Shown here: positions 53,547-64,000 of the stretch, piece after piece
How the letters are laid out: the number at the start of each line of letters is the position of its first letter
Position numbering within the stretch: the stretch's first letter is position 1
NCBI GenBank assembly: GCA_963971285.1
Contig: OZ020247.1
Span: 13,040,614-13,104,613 of the forward strand
Direction: 5' to 3'
DNA from: Astropecten irregularis
Lineage: Eukaryota; Echinodermata; Asteroidea; Paxillosida; Astropectinidae
Length of the DNA stretch: 64,000 nt
Notes under the pieces: generated by a model
Databases searched by the model: none
What the model was told of the DNA's origin: nothing
The model's input: only the letters and a program-made list of their open reading frames with translations
Program-made: the position numbers and the translations under genes

Positions 53547-53899
53547 AAAGGTAATATCATACTTTGGTTTTTATCAAAGAAATACAGATTCATGCGGGCC
53601 AAAAATATCAAGACAGATACAGTGACAGTCATCTGTGAAAATTGCAGTCCCATGCGGTGCCCACTTTTTGAGAAAACAGTGGAAAAACAGCTGACAGTAT
53701 TTCTTAAGTTTTTTCTCTTTTATTTTTGATCTCTTAAAAGGTCAAAAAGATTTTCGGTCGTTGTTTTACTAATTTCTGGATAAATACACCATTTCAGACG
53801 GTACGTTTCTACTATCACCATCTTCATACCTTGTAAGTTATACGTAAATCTGTGAACATTTCTGTCTTTTTTTTTTTACCAAAGTATGATACTACCTTT
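53547..53899. repeat. Family A MITE, full length
   Basis: TTAAAGGTAATATCATACTT to AAAGTATGATACTACCTTTA with TTAA at both edges. Confidence 0.85.
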
Positions 53900-54436
53900 A
53901 AGAGCAGGTTTTAATACGGTGTATAGTCCCTCCCAAACGCTAGGAGTAAAACACGCTCCTCTATACCCCAATCTCCTCTTGTCTTGTCAACCTAACTAAC
54001 CTTCCTTCGCTGGCGGCATTTTTTACAAACAAGCAAACCATTACAAAGCTCTATTACACGATGAACTTTATTGACCCACCCATAGGTCTAGGTCTTTATA
54101 GTCATTCAGCCTGTTTTTGAACGGAAGAAAGGGTCAAATGTTAATACGTGCGATTACGCAGAAATGTATCATGACCATCATGTAGAGCAATTTTTGTTTA
54201 TAAATATTCATGTTTGCGTAAAAGCATGAACCTTTTAACATTTAAAACATGCAGTAGTTTTGCTGATGATATGAGTTCCATCGAAGGCCGAGTAGAGGGA
54301 ACATTGTTAGTTTAAGGGTTTTTTTAAGAGGGAAAGGTAAAACGTGGCAATTCATGCATGCAATGTATTCCCATGATGTATTCGCTTTTAACTTGTGCCT
54401 CACTGCATGTGATAGATGACGTAGTCGCTCTTGTTA

Positions 54437-54752
54437 GCATACCGAAACAGAAATGTTCACAGCTTTACCTACAACTGACAGGGTATGAAGATGGTGATGA
54501 TATATCAACATTCCGATAAGATATTTCTGCCTGAAATACTGTAGTTATCCAGAAAAAGAGTAAAACCAGTGACCACAATTATTTTCGATCTTTTATAGAT
54601 CCAAAATAAAAGAGAAAATACTTAAGAAATACCGTGGGCGTTTATTCACTGTTTTCTCAAAAGGTGGGCACCGTATGGGACTGAAATTTTCACAGATGAC
54701 TGTTACTGTATCTGTCTTGATATTTATGCCCACGAATCTGTATCTTTGACAA
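54437..54752. repeat. Family A MITE, ends lost
   Basis: GTTAGCATACCGAAACAGAA through GTATCTTTGACAATA; the internal sequence is well preserved. Confidence 0.7.
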
Positions 54753-55419
54753 TAATAGTCTCCACCCCGCTCAACAAAATATCATGCTGCCATATGCCTA
54801 AATACTCATTTACATGGCGCTAATCCTTTTCTTCGTATTGCAATAGTTTATAAAGCAATATTTTAAATTTTAACATAATTATTTTAAACAGAAATTTGTC
54901 CAGTGCTATTTTATGGGCGGTAGACCAGCTAGCGGCCGCGTTGCTATGGGTTTATTTATACTGTACGCTCAGAGAAGAAAACCAAATAGCTCTCTATGTT
55001 TGGCCAGCACACTGAATGTGTTGACTTATGACCTTCTTGCGACCCCGATGGTTCTTCCGATGGGAAGAATTAATCCAGTTTGGTGTTTTCCTACAGAAAT
55101 AATCCCCAGTCAACGATATGTAAAACTCAAACAGCCATAGCGCAGGCAGCTGCTTCGTCAATGTTAAATGCAGTCGATTATAGAGGAGATTTGCCTCCCT
55201 ACGAAGCTAGGGATTAAATTGTCGAGGTTTTCCTCTTCTGTTGTGAGAGAGGGATGGAATTGAGATTTAATACATCAACTGTGGAAAGCTTCCCTCCTGT
55301 TCAGAATTACACAAACAGCTTAGCAGTAAATCAATATAGAGTTATAATGGCGGTCGGTATACTGTATGACACAGAGGGACAGTCAGACAGCTGCTATAAG
55401 AGGACAAACAGAATGGGTC
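54753..55419. other. Non-coding, no gene seen
   Basis: No repeat family or exon recognised. Confidence 0.5.
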
Positions 55420-55615
55420 AGATTAGTGGGCGGCTAGGGGGCGAGTCGGCTTGGGAGCGAGTCGGCTAGGGGTGAGCCTGGGAAGGGGCGAGTGGGTCAG
55501 GAAGCGAGTTGGCAAGGGGCGAGTCGGTCAGGTGGAGCAATTTGGCAAGGGGTGAGTTGGTAAGGGGCGAGTTGGCAAGGGGGCGATTTGGTAAGGGGCG
55601 AGTCGGTATGAGGCG
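55420..55615. repeat. Minisatellite of GGGCGAGTNGG units
   Basis: Irregular 15-17-bp units such as GGGGCGAGTCGGCTA and AAGGGGCGAGTTGGC. Confidence 0.75.
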
Positions 55616-55796
55616 AGTTGACCTGTTACCTTCATATCAATCCTACAAATACCTATATACGCACTTATACCAAACACCGCTAGGGTCGATTTAACCAAAC
55701 TCATCATCGTAACTTACTATTAATCCGTACGGTGCATTGCAGCCCTATACGTATGATACGATTTGTAATATCCTTCGTATCTGAAGTTGCGATTTT

Positions 55797-56217
55797 TAAA
55801 GGTACAGTACGGGATTGTTAACATACCCAAACAGAAATGTTCACAGATTTACGTATCACATTCAGGGTATGAAGATGTTGGTGGTGGTAGAAACCTACCG
55901 TTAAAATATTTCCGCCTGAAATGGTGTATTTATCCAGACTTGAATTAGTCAAACAAAGATCAAAAACAGTTTTGATCTCGGGGTAAGATCAAAGCAATTC
56001 TTTATGTACGGTATTACGGTATGGTATTCAGGAGGTCGCCGATTCGAACTCCGCTCCAGTCAATTTTCCTTTGTTCACTTTTCAATTCTTTATGTATTAT
56101 AAGATTAACTGAGTCAGGTTTCCATATGTTCTCGTGACTCAGATGTCCGATTGAGGTTTATCATTACATGTACATGTTGGATCAGACAAAGTGTGAGTGC
56201 TGTTCTGTGACCTTTAC
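55797..56217. repeat. Family B MITE carrying a SINE insertion
   Basis: The left end GGTACAGTACGGGATTGTTA and the right part CTGTTCTGTGACCTTTACC belong to family B. The 74-bp SINE at 56009-56082 interrupts it, and its right end is cut by the inverted repeat at 56217. Confidence 0.8.
56009..56082 (+). mobile_element. Short SINE insertion with 14-bp target duplication
   Basis: Flanked by CAATTCTTTATGTA at 55995-56008 and 56083-56096. It contains GATTCGAACTCCGCTCCAGT and TTTTCCTTTGTTCACTT, like the SINE at 7530-7640. The long direct duplication shows target-primed insertion. Confidence 0.8.
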
Positions 56218-56358
56218 CGAATTGATGAAATTTACGTGATCATCCTCCAATCAATTACCGTAAAACTAATTGGATGATTTGTGAAATAAATATATGCAAG
56301 AAGGAGGATTATAGCCGTCATTGATTGGAGGATGATCACGTAAATTTCATCAATTCGG
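56217..56358. repeat. Fold-back element with perfect 39-bp arms
   Basis: Arms 56217-56255 and 56320-56358 (CCGAATTGATGAAATTTACG... and its exact inverse), with a 64-bp loop. Confidence 0.85.
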
Positions 56359-57621
56359 AGAATTTGTTACAAAAGTGACCCAAATCGAAGGATTAATTTC
56401 ATATTTCGAATAACTGATGATGTAAGTCGTCAAAATGTGTAAATAGACGGAATGTCGTTTTCCGTAGCTTTTTGCTTTAACGGCCATCCATAGGCTTCAG
56501 TTTGACTTTCACGGTCAATAAACCGAAGCGGTGGAGCTGTCTGTTGATTCATCAGGCATTAAGGAGATCCGTTGGGGCGTAAGGTAAAGCAAGGAAATAC
56601 TTTTTGGTGTATAATTATCGCCTTCTGCAGCCAGAATAAGAGAACATGACACAGCGCGCAGTTGCAATTTGGCTCGCTGTTAAGTGGCGTGTGATGCCGC
56701 GCTCCGTGCACAGCGTTATTGACCGCTGAAGCGCGGAGTAATTTCCATCGGAGTGATGAATCCCCCAGGTCCAATGGATATACGGCCGACTAGGATCGAG
56801 TCCATTTGGACCCATTATCGGATCTTAATTAATCTCCCCTATATTCCATTCTACCTAGATCTATAGAACCCATATCTGTAATCAAATTATAAAAAATAAA
56901 AACCTTTCTTTTTATTCAAATCTGTCTGCTCGGGCTCGCGTTCTCCAAAATGGTTGACAATTTGGCGCCTTGATTTTCAGACTAGCACCGGACTTGGTAA
57001 ATATTGCGTGGGGGTATATCGTCAATATTTTAATAGAGAGTGCGCAGAGCAATTGACGTTCTCCTTAGTTTCTGCTTGGCGTGCAAACAAATATTATATT
57101 ACTGCAGACGTATAGTCGACGCAGTAAGTATTGCTACGGTCAAAACTAAAGACTTCAGACCAGGCATTGAAAAACGTCCACGAAAATTGCTCAAGTGTAA
57201 ACATCATTGATACAAGAACGAGTACTTGAACGTGAACACTGATCAAACAGTAGCATCCATGAACATTGAAGGCCACTGCGCCTTAGACACGCCCCATCGC
57301 AAATTACCACACGCTAACGTGGAGTCTTTCAACCAACCATTAGAAAACTCCATACATGCAGACTATAAGGCCATTTCCCACAATTTTTATAACCATGACT
57401 AAACTATACTCATGAATAGTAGTACTCATATACTTTTTATTTTTTTATTATTTTTTTTTATTAAACTATACTCGTTCTGAAACGGACCTCATTATACATC
57501 TCTTATTGGTGTATTGGCCTTTAAATTGCCATAGCCTATACCGTAATGTACACACAGAAAGATAGACCCATGTCACAACATGAGGCAGTGTATGTAAGTA
57601 AAAATGAGTTGGTTGACAAGG
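56359..57621. other. Non-coding, no gene seen
   Basis: No repeat family or exon recognised. Confidence 0.5.
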
Positions 57622-58108
57622 GAAACAATTTCATAGAGCTGCTTAAGCACCAAAATAATTGCTTAAGCACCAAAAACCTTGGTGAACAAAATCAGTAGGC
57701 CTATGCCTGCCAGAATTCCTTGTAAATGTTATGCTCAGCAAACAATGGCCGAATACAAGTCAAAAGCAGTAAACATCACATGAACATTTTGGTTGGTAAT
57801 CCTGTTTGATCAAGAAAGACTGTTCATGCTTAAGCAAATTTTGTGCTTAAGCAGCTCTATAAAATTGGCCCCTGGATTGATTCTATGGGCCTTTACGAAA
57901 TAAGGCTTGAGGCTAGGCTGGGGATTTATTTTGCTACTGCCATTTTGTGTCCTGAATGAAATGAAGGGCTTGAGATACATGGCGAAGCTGGAGCCTTTCT
58001 TCGGCTTCGTCGTGTGGCCAAATCCCTTTATTTCGTTTTGTGGGTCTCAGATGGTGGTAGCAAAATAAATACGAAGCCTAGCCTCAAGCCAGGTTTCGTT
58101 AAGGCCCT
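57622..58108. repeat. Fold-back families F (57622-57872) and E (57887-58108)
   Basis: F copy: ACAATTTCATAGAGCTGCTT ... GCAGCTCTATAAAATTGGCC. E copy: GGGCCTTTACGAAATAAGGC ... GTTTCGTTAAGGCCC with AAGCCTAGCCTCAAGCC inner arms. They lie almost side by side. Confidence 0.7.
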
Positions 58109-58258
58109 ATGAGAGACTTTGGAGAATTACCGGTCTTCAAGTCAACAGCGCAGGCGCACGCACAACAGCGCAGGCGCAAAACAACGCGCGCATGCTCACA
58201 TCAGATTGCGTGCGCGTGCGCTGTTGACTTGAAAACCGGTTCTCCAAAGTCTCCCATT
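58109..58258. repeat. Fold-back MITE family C copy 2
   Basis: GAGAGACTTTGGAGAATTAC ... GGTTCTCCAAAGTCTCCCAT; inner CAAGTCAACAGCGCA and TGCGCTGTTGACTTG arms. Confidence 0.8.
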
Positions 58259-58322
58259 GCTCGTACATAAACGGTATTTCCAAACCACTGATCGTTTTAC
58301 TGTAAAAGCTATCATTTCATCA

Positions 58323-58575
58323 GGGCCCAATTTCTTGGAATCCGTTACCGTTAGCAATTTTGTTCGGCTACGTTAGCAGACTTTTTTGGTTACAGTTAGC
58401 GTATTGCACAGGAGAGTTTTCTTTTTGGTAACGGTATGTAAGCAAGGTTTTTCTGCAGAATGCATATAACAACGCGAAAGCCAAATAACATTATTCCGCC
58501 GATTTCAATATCTTTTTGTTTTCTTCAAATTTTGGAACAAAATCTGCTAACGGTTGAATCGAAGCTTAGCAACAA
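58323..58575. repeat. Fold-back family G, partial
   Basis: Left end GGGCCCAATTTCTTGGAATC with CCGTTACCGTTAGC; the right arm is not found. Confidence 0.55.
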
Positions 58576-58897
58576 TTATCTCCAGCACTATGTGACAGCA
58601 ACAACTTGACTTACTCCTGGCCGAGTGGGCAAGAAGGACAGCTAGCCTGCCTTGCTCATATTAACTACAAACTGTGGACTAGTACAGCACAAACATCTCA
58701 AGTACCACGCGCCTGATTGCTCGGGCATGCCACTCGGCTGAAGTAGGGAAAGACAGCCCTTGTTGGAGCGCTCCAATGCAGCAATAACCTATCATTCAGC
58801 CTTCCCTTATACAGTCTGACCAGAGGACAGCACTACACGGGTGTACCTTCCACGTGTTCACCAATATATCAGTCAATAATACGACATCTGTTGCAAC

Positions 58898-59738
58898 CTG
58901 GAAACCTGGAAACCTTGAAACCCGGAAACCTGGAAACCTCGAAACCAAGAAACAAAAATCAAGAAACCTCGAAACCAAGAAACCTCGAAACCAAGAAACT
59001 AGGAATCCAAGAAACCAAGAAACCAAGAAACCACGAAACCAAGAAACCAAGAAACCACGAAACTAAGAAACCAAGAAACCACAAAACCACAAAACCAAGA
59101 AACCAAGAAACCACGAAACCAAGAAACCAAGAAACCAAGAAACTAGGAATCCAAGAAACCAAGAAACTTCGAAACCAAGAAACCAAGAAACCACGAAACC
59201 TAGAAACCAAGAAACCAAGAAACAAAGAAACTACGAAACCAAGAAACCAAGAAACCAAGAAACCACAAAACCAAGAAACCAAACAACCACGAAACCAAGA
59301 AACCACGAAACCAAGAAACCAAGAAACCACGAAACCACGAAACCAAGTAACCACGAAACCAAGAAACCAAGAAACCAAGCAACCAAGAAACCAAGCAACC
59401 AAGAATACCAGAAGCCCAAGAAACTAATTCAGAAACCAAGAATACCAGAAACTAAGAAACCAAGAAACCAAGAAACCAGGAAACCACAAAACCAAGAAAC
59501 CAAGAAACCAATTAGAAACCAAGAAACCAAGAAACCAAGAAACCAAGAAACCAAGAAAACCAGAAACCAAGAAACCAATTAGAAACCAAGAATACCAGAA
59601 ACCAAGAAACCAAGCAACCAAGAATACCAGAAACCCAACAAACTAATTCAGAAACCAAGAATACCAGAAACTAAGAAACCAAGAAACCAATTAGAAACCA
59701 AAAAACCAAGAAACCGATTAGAAACCATGAAATAAACC
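58898..59738. repeat. Minisatellite, period 8 (AAGAAACC)n
   Basis: About 840 bp of AAGAAACC units with CACGAAAC, AAGCAACC and AATTAGAAACC variants; AAGAATACCAGAAAC sub-blocks recur at 59400-59680. Long frames on both strands are an effect of the 8-bp period. Confidence 0.9.
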
Positions 59739-59754
59739 AAGAATATTTGCCCAG

Positions 59755-60200
59755 TTAGGGCAACATGTCACCTAAAATGTTACCGAAATTGTTGACAGTG
59801 TACACTCTGTTTTACACAAGCGCAGAGAAGACATAACGTTCCATCTCACTTAAAAACAGAAGCAAACAGATCTGTTGATGCGATATGAAGAGCCATTATA
59901 GGCATTGACCGAGCTCGAGGTCTTTCCCACCGAACGATTCTCCGATATTTTACAGATGAGAAGAGAACACTTCCCTCCCAGCAAACCGGTCAACCTTATT
60001 CTTTTCAATTTCACGCCAAACGCATAGGATTGAAACGAACGAACTGACATCAATATATCTGTTTTTAAAAGATATTTTATTATGATATAGGACTGGTAGG
60101 GCCACACGTAAACAGGGGTGGATATATAGCTCATAATATAGAACACTGGACTCGCGTTCTACAGTAGACTAACTCCCAGTGATATCTTGATTAACTCTAG
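59755..60200. other. Non-coding; short repeat shared with 62020-62075
   Basis: ATGTTACCGAAATTGTTGAC and AGTGTACACTCTG near 59775-59815 resemble the repeat at 61905-62080. No exon recognised. Confidence 0.5.
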
Positions 60201-60442
60201 GGGCCAATTTCATGAAACTGTTAAGCACAACAATTTGCTAAGCATGACATTTCTATCTTAATAAAAACAGGGTTAACAACCAAATTTCCACGTTGTGTTG
60301 TGTATCACTTGTGATTGTTCTTTGGCTGTTGGTCGCTGACCATGAATATCAAATGGAATTTTCAATGGTGGTTTGTTTTATTGGGCGAGATATTTTTGTG
60401 CTAAGCAAATTTTTGTGCTTAACAGTTTGTTGAAATTGGCCC
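60201..60442. repeat. Fold-back element family F copy
   Basis: GGGGCCAATTTCATGAAACT ... AACAGTTTGTTGAAATTGGC. Highly similar internally to 39781-40022. Confidence 0.75.
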
Positions 60443-60519
60443 CAGGGCCGATTTCACAGAGCTACATGTACATACTTATAAGTATACACAATTTGCTTAC
60501 ATGTATATGTACAATACAG

Positions 60520-61052
60520 AATTTGTAACTTATACCAAACATAAATGTTCACAGATTTGCGTATTACATTCAGGATACGAAGATGCTGCTGGTAGAAACA
60601 TATACAATATATCAGCCTGAAAGGGTGCATTTATCCAGAAATTAGTAAAACAAAGACCGAAAACAGTTTTCATTTCGGGGTAAGATCAAAACCATTCTTT
60701 ATGTTTTATATGAACAATTAAATCGGGTTTTCGATATTTTGTTCGTGACTCAGATGTCCGATTGAGCTCAAATCTTCACAGGTTTATTTTTCCATGTACA
60801 TGTTTGAGTTCTGTTCTGTGACCTTTACCAATCATGTATAATCTACCTTTAAGCGTGAAAAGTCTTTCTTAATCAAAAAGGATTACCAACCAAATTTCCA
60901 TGTGATGTTTACTGCTTTTGACCTGTATTCAGGCAATGTTTACTGAGCATAACATTCACAATGAGTTTAGGCTGGCATAGTGATTTTACTCACGAAGGTT
61001 TTGGTGCTTAAGCAAATTTTGGTGCTTAAGCAGCTCTACGAAATTGGCCCCA
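60520..61052. repeat. Family B MITE (60520-60853) followed by a partial family F element
   Basis: Family B ends CCAATCATGTATAATCTACC TTTAA; the family F right arm is GCTTAAGCAGCTCTACGAAA then TTGGCCCC. Confidence 0.7.
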
Positions 61053-61591
61053 GGTACAAACAAAATCCACCCTCTTGCATCCAATCCATTAGAAAAACCC
61101 AAACGTGGTTTGTTTGGCATCGCCACAATATATTATTATATATAGGAGAAATACATATACACTTCTTACTTAATATGGTACATTATGAAACATGCATGAG
61201 TGCGGTAGCCCATTTAATAATAGAACACTTGCACGAAACGCCGTATAATTTTCCCCCATATAAATCAATACTATTTTCATCTGCAGCGCTGCATGCCTGA
61301 AATTTAATTTCTGCTTCCACTAAGAAACAGCCCTGGGGCCTCTATCGCTCAGAACAGTTAGAATGTCCAACTTTGATGAGCGAAAAAAAAAATACGAAGA
61401 TTGAATTGGGGTCGATTTTGTTTTGTCCCCGAAGAGACAATTCTCGTGCAAAGTCTGTACTTTGTTTTTTTTTAATACAGATTTCTATTCCTTATGATCT
61501 GTCTATCAAGCAGAGTGTACACTGTCAATTTCGGTCACATTTCACGGTAACATTTCACGGTAACATGTTGTCCAGTTAGGGCAGCACACCT
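61053..61591. other. Non-coding, no gene seen
   Basis: No repeat family or exon recognised. Confidence 0.5.
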
Positions 61592-61886
61592 GGGCCCAAT
61601 TTCACGGAATCCGTTACGGCCTATTTGTGTGCTTACGTGCACTGCTACGCGTGAAATCTATTTCATGGAATCCGTAAGCAAGACTCTTGGTTAGCGAAGA
61701 ATTTCTTGGCTAACCGTGATCATTTTCTGCTAACGCACTGTCGTATGCATTCTGCACAAATTCCTTGCTTACCGTTACCCAAAAGGAAACTCTTCCCTGA
61801 AATACGCTAACAGTAACCAACATAATTCTGCTACCGTAAGCGAAGATTTGTTGCTTACGGTAACGGATTCCATGAAATTGGGCCCT
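61592..61886. repeat. Fold-back element family G
   Basis: GGGCCCAATTTCACGGAATC ... GGATTCCATGAAATTGGGCC, with CGTTAC/GTAACG inner arms. Confidence 0.75.
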
Positions 61887-61904
61887 GGGCAACACAACTT
61901 TGGG

Positions 61905-62080
61905 CCCTGTGTGTAACACTAGCAACATTTGGCCAACATGTTACCGAGATGTTGCTGCGACATGTTAACCAACTCGTTTTGCTCTGTGTACACTGACAAC
62001 ATTTTCAGCAACAACGTACCTGGGCAACATGTTTCCGAGATTGTTACCGAAAATGTCGACAGTGTACATACACTCTGCTT
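61905..62080. repeat. Imperfect direct repeat with CAACATG and GTGTAC words
   Basis: Two ~100-bp units sharing GCAACATNTTNCCGAGAT and AGTGTACA; a third related piece is near 59760-59815. Confidence 0.5.
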
Positions 62081-62402
62081 AATTTTCATGTCACTGTTGT
62101 TTCCACTCTTTTGTTGATTTTCCCATATTTGTTCCCTCTTCTTCCATATGCTTCCCGTTTCATTGTTATCTGTGTTTCTTTTCTGCGTCAAAAATATTTG
62201 GGAAACTGCCAATTGTTTTCCCAAGAAGGCACTGCCGAAGTAGACGCTGAAAGCATGCTTCGCATGCAGCCAATAAACAGGCAATATTTGTGCCTTGAAG
62301 GTGTATGTGGCTTTTAAGAAATGAAATCCATAAAGAAGTCATCACAATATTAAATGGTTCTCGCCTCGGATTTAGATATCGTCTTCTTCAACTCTGTAAC
62401 CT

Positions 62403-62535
62403 GGGGTCGATTTCACGAAGCCCTACGATCGATCGCAACTCGAGTTACTATAAGGATAACTTATCGTAGGGCTGCGATGCCTCATAAGTCCTACGATTGA
62501 TAGTAAGTTACGATGAGTTTGGTGAAATCGATCCC
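62403..62535. repeat. Fold-back element family H copy 2
   Basis: GGGGTCGATTTCACGAAGCC ... TTTGGTGAAATCGATCCC, closely matching 33342-33481. Confidence 0.8.
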
Positions 62536-62691
62536 ATAGACTGGGGTATAATTTCATGAAATCATCTTCACAAGGGATGAGGTTTGAATAGAATGCAGTG
62601 AACGTCGTTAGAATGTTGCCAAGAGTTACCGGGGTACCTTCTGAGGAACATCAACTATAATGATTGATATAATAGCCCCAGGCTTCTACGC

Positions 62692-62905
62692 CCGTAAGAA
62701 ACAGAGGCTCAGGCTCAGACTCAGGCTCTGTCATCCATAATTATGCTGAAAATCTATGGGTTTTTCCTTGAACCTGAAACGTTTTCCTTTTCAAACCAGA
62801 GAATCTACTTCCGAATCGCAGCCAAAAGCCTCTATTTTGATACCCGTTATTTTAGAATGGATTCACGAAATGGAGCCTGAGCTTTCATTTCGTATAAAAA
62901 CCCCG
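62692..62905. repeat. MITE family D copy 3
   Basis: CCCGTAAGAAACAGAGGCTC ... CTTTCATTTCGTATAAAAAC with the AGAGAATCTACTTCCGAATC core. Confidence 0.7.
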
Positions 62906-63577
62906 TAAAGAAAACTGCAATATTAAACTTATATCGAATCTGTTGAACCATCACCAAGAAGGCCTATTAATATTTTGTCCGATCCCGCGTTCGTCGTGTA
63001 GCACTAACTCAAGACACTTTGTGCCGAAATTGTTAGTCATTCCAGGAATAAAAATAGGCTGTCCACTTGCGTGAAATTCAATCATGCAAAATGCTGCGTT
63101 CTTCCTTTTTTGTGTGTAAATATATGCCTTGCGATATTTCATCAGTAAAAGGCTGCGTGCACGTGCGTGCATTCTGATGAGATAGCGAGTTGCCGCATAT
63201 AAAGATAGACAGTTTGATAGATATCATTTGAATACATACACACCGATTGCTGGATAGATTTTTTTTGGTCAACTCGTCATAATTATGCCGACCTTGACGT
63301 ATACAGCTTGCAATTTGTGCATTTTTTTTAAAGGGTGAGCTCACTATAATTGTATACGAGTCGGCATAGTAACGAGTCTAGTGGCGTAATGTACACGGAT
63401 CTTGTCTTTGATGGCGATGTTTATTCATTCGTGTCGTCATGTTGCATCGCCATATTTATTTCGCTGTCGATTGTTAAATATCATAGTGCGAAAACTCCCA
63501 ATTAACTTCATGACTTGGCTAGTATAATGTCAGCGCGTATATTACTGACAGGCAGCAGTATGTAGGCAGTTTCTGTC
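62906..63577. other. Non-coding, no gene seen
   Basis: No repeat family or exon recognised. Confidence 0.5.
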
Positions 63578-63784
63578 GTCCATATGCTGAAAATATAGGT
63601 TGTGGTTTTTTGTTCATCGAAGCTGGAGCTCTGTTTTCCTTTTCAAACCGTGCAGCGAATCTACTTCCGAACCGCAGCCAAAAGCCTCTATTTTGTTACC
63701 CGTAATTTCAGAATGAATTCACGAAATCGAGCTTGAGCCTGCCGAGCCTGAGCCTGAGCCTGAGCCTGATGAGCCAGAGCCCGA

Positions 63785-63847
<63 letters not shown>

Positions 63848-63945
63848 TGAGCCCCATGAGCCTGAGCCTGAGCCTGAGCCTGCGCGCCTGAGCCTGAGCC
63901 TGCGCGCCTGAGCCTGCGCCTGCGCCTGAGCCTGAGCCTGAGCCT
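63578..63945. repeat. Family D MITE running into a (GAGCCT)n hexamer array
   Basis: Family D core at 63578-63735 (CATATGCTGAAAATATAGGT, GAATCTACTTCCGAACCGCA), then about 200 bp of GAGCCT units with GATGAGCC and GCGCC interruptions. Confidence 0.85.
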
Positions 63946-64000
63946 GTCTGTCTGGCGAAGGTAGGTCGAGCCTCGGTCTGGATCTCAAAGATATCCACAC

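Noticed and set aside
58891..59439. Long open frames on both strands (KPRNQETKK-type and LVSWFLGF-type)
   Set aside because: They follow entirely from an 8-bp repeat, which reads as 24-bp codon periods in all frames. No start context or non-repetitive part supports a protein.
58898..59738. CRISPR-like array
   Set aside because: Units of 8 bp without unique spacers, in a eukaryotic genome; a minisatellite explains it.

Overview
The window is eukaryotic, from an intron-rich, repeat-laden metazoan genome. Host exons have GT-AG introns, and the DNA between them is packed with short inverted-repeat transposons, tRNA-derived SINEs and simple repeats. The repeat landscape and a metazoan-type Polinton suggest a marine invertebrate, possibly an echinoderm or other deuterostome; that placement is an inference. 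There are no bacterial operons, rRNA genes or CRISPR arrays.

Region 1 (1-9650, minus strand): the 5' part of a host gene whose spliced product starts with MSRLIVKNLPPG and matches RBM19 (yeast Mrd1), a multi-RRM factor of pre-rRNA processing. Twelve coding exons can be placed with GT-AG borders and consistent phase. They cover RRM1, an acidic linker, RRM2 and the start of RRM3; the gene runs off the left edge.

Region 2 (10057-26897): a complete, very AT-rich Polinton/Maverick (adintovirus-like) element. It has 118-bp terminal inverted repeats differing at two positions and a 5-bp target duplication (GGACT), and it sits inside a copy of an abundant host MITE. Fifteen intact genes are proposed. 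The replication and integration module is a 1529-aa protein-primed DNA polymerase B and a DDE integrase at the right end. The virion module is a major capsid protein, a packaging ATPase, a putative minor capsid protein and several conserved small membrane or coiled-coil proteins. At the left end are a possible ssDNA-binding protein and an unusually small TFIIB-like protein (zinc ribbon plus one cyclin-like repeat). Many genes are preceded by a shared AT-rich core near TTATATATTAAAAA, and two plus-strand genes end at strong stem-loops followed by T runs. No adenain-type maturation protease was found.

Region 3 (27004-36548): non-coding and repeat-rich, with nested transposons, including a 780-bp element with 20-bp inverted ends that split a MITE.

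Region 4 (36549-64000): a first coding exon of a type II membrane protein (36549-37017) with a clear splice donor, followed by about 27 kb in which no further exon was recognised, perhaps its first intron. This stretch holds most of the MITE copies, several fold-back families that share one terminal motif, an 8-bp-period minisatellite at 58.9-59.7 kb and a GAGCCT hexamer array at the right edge.
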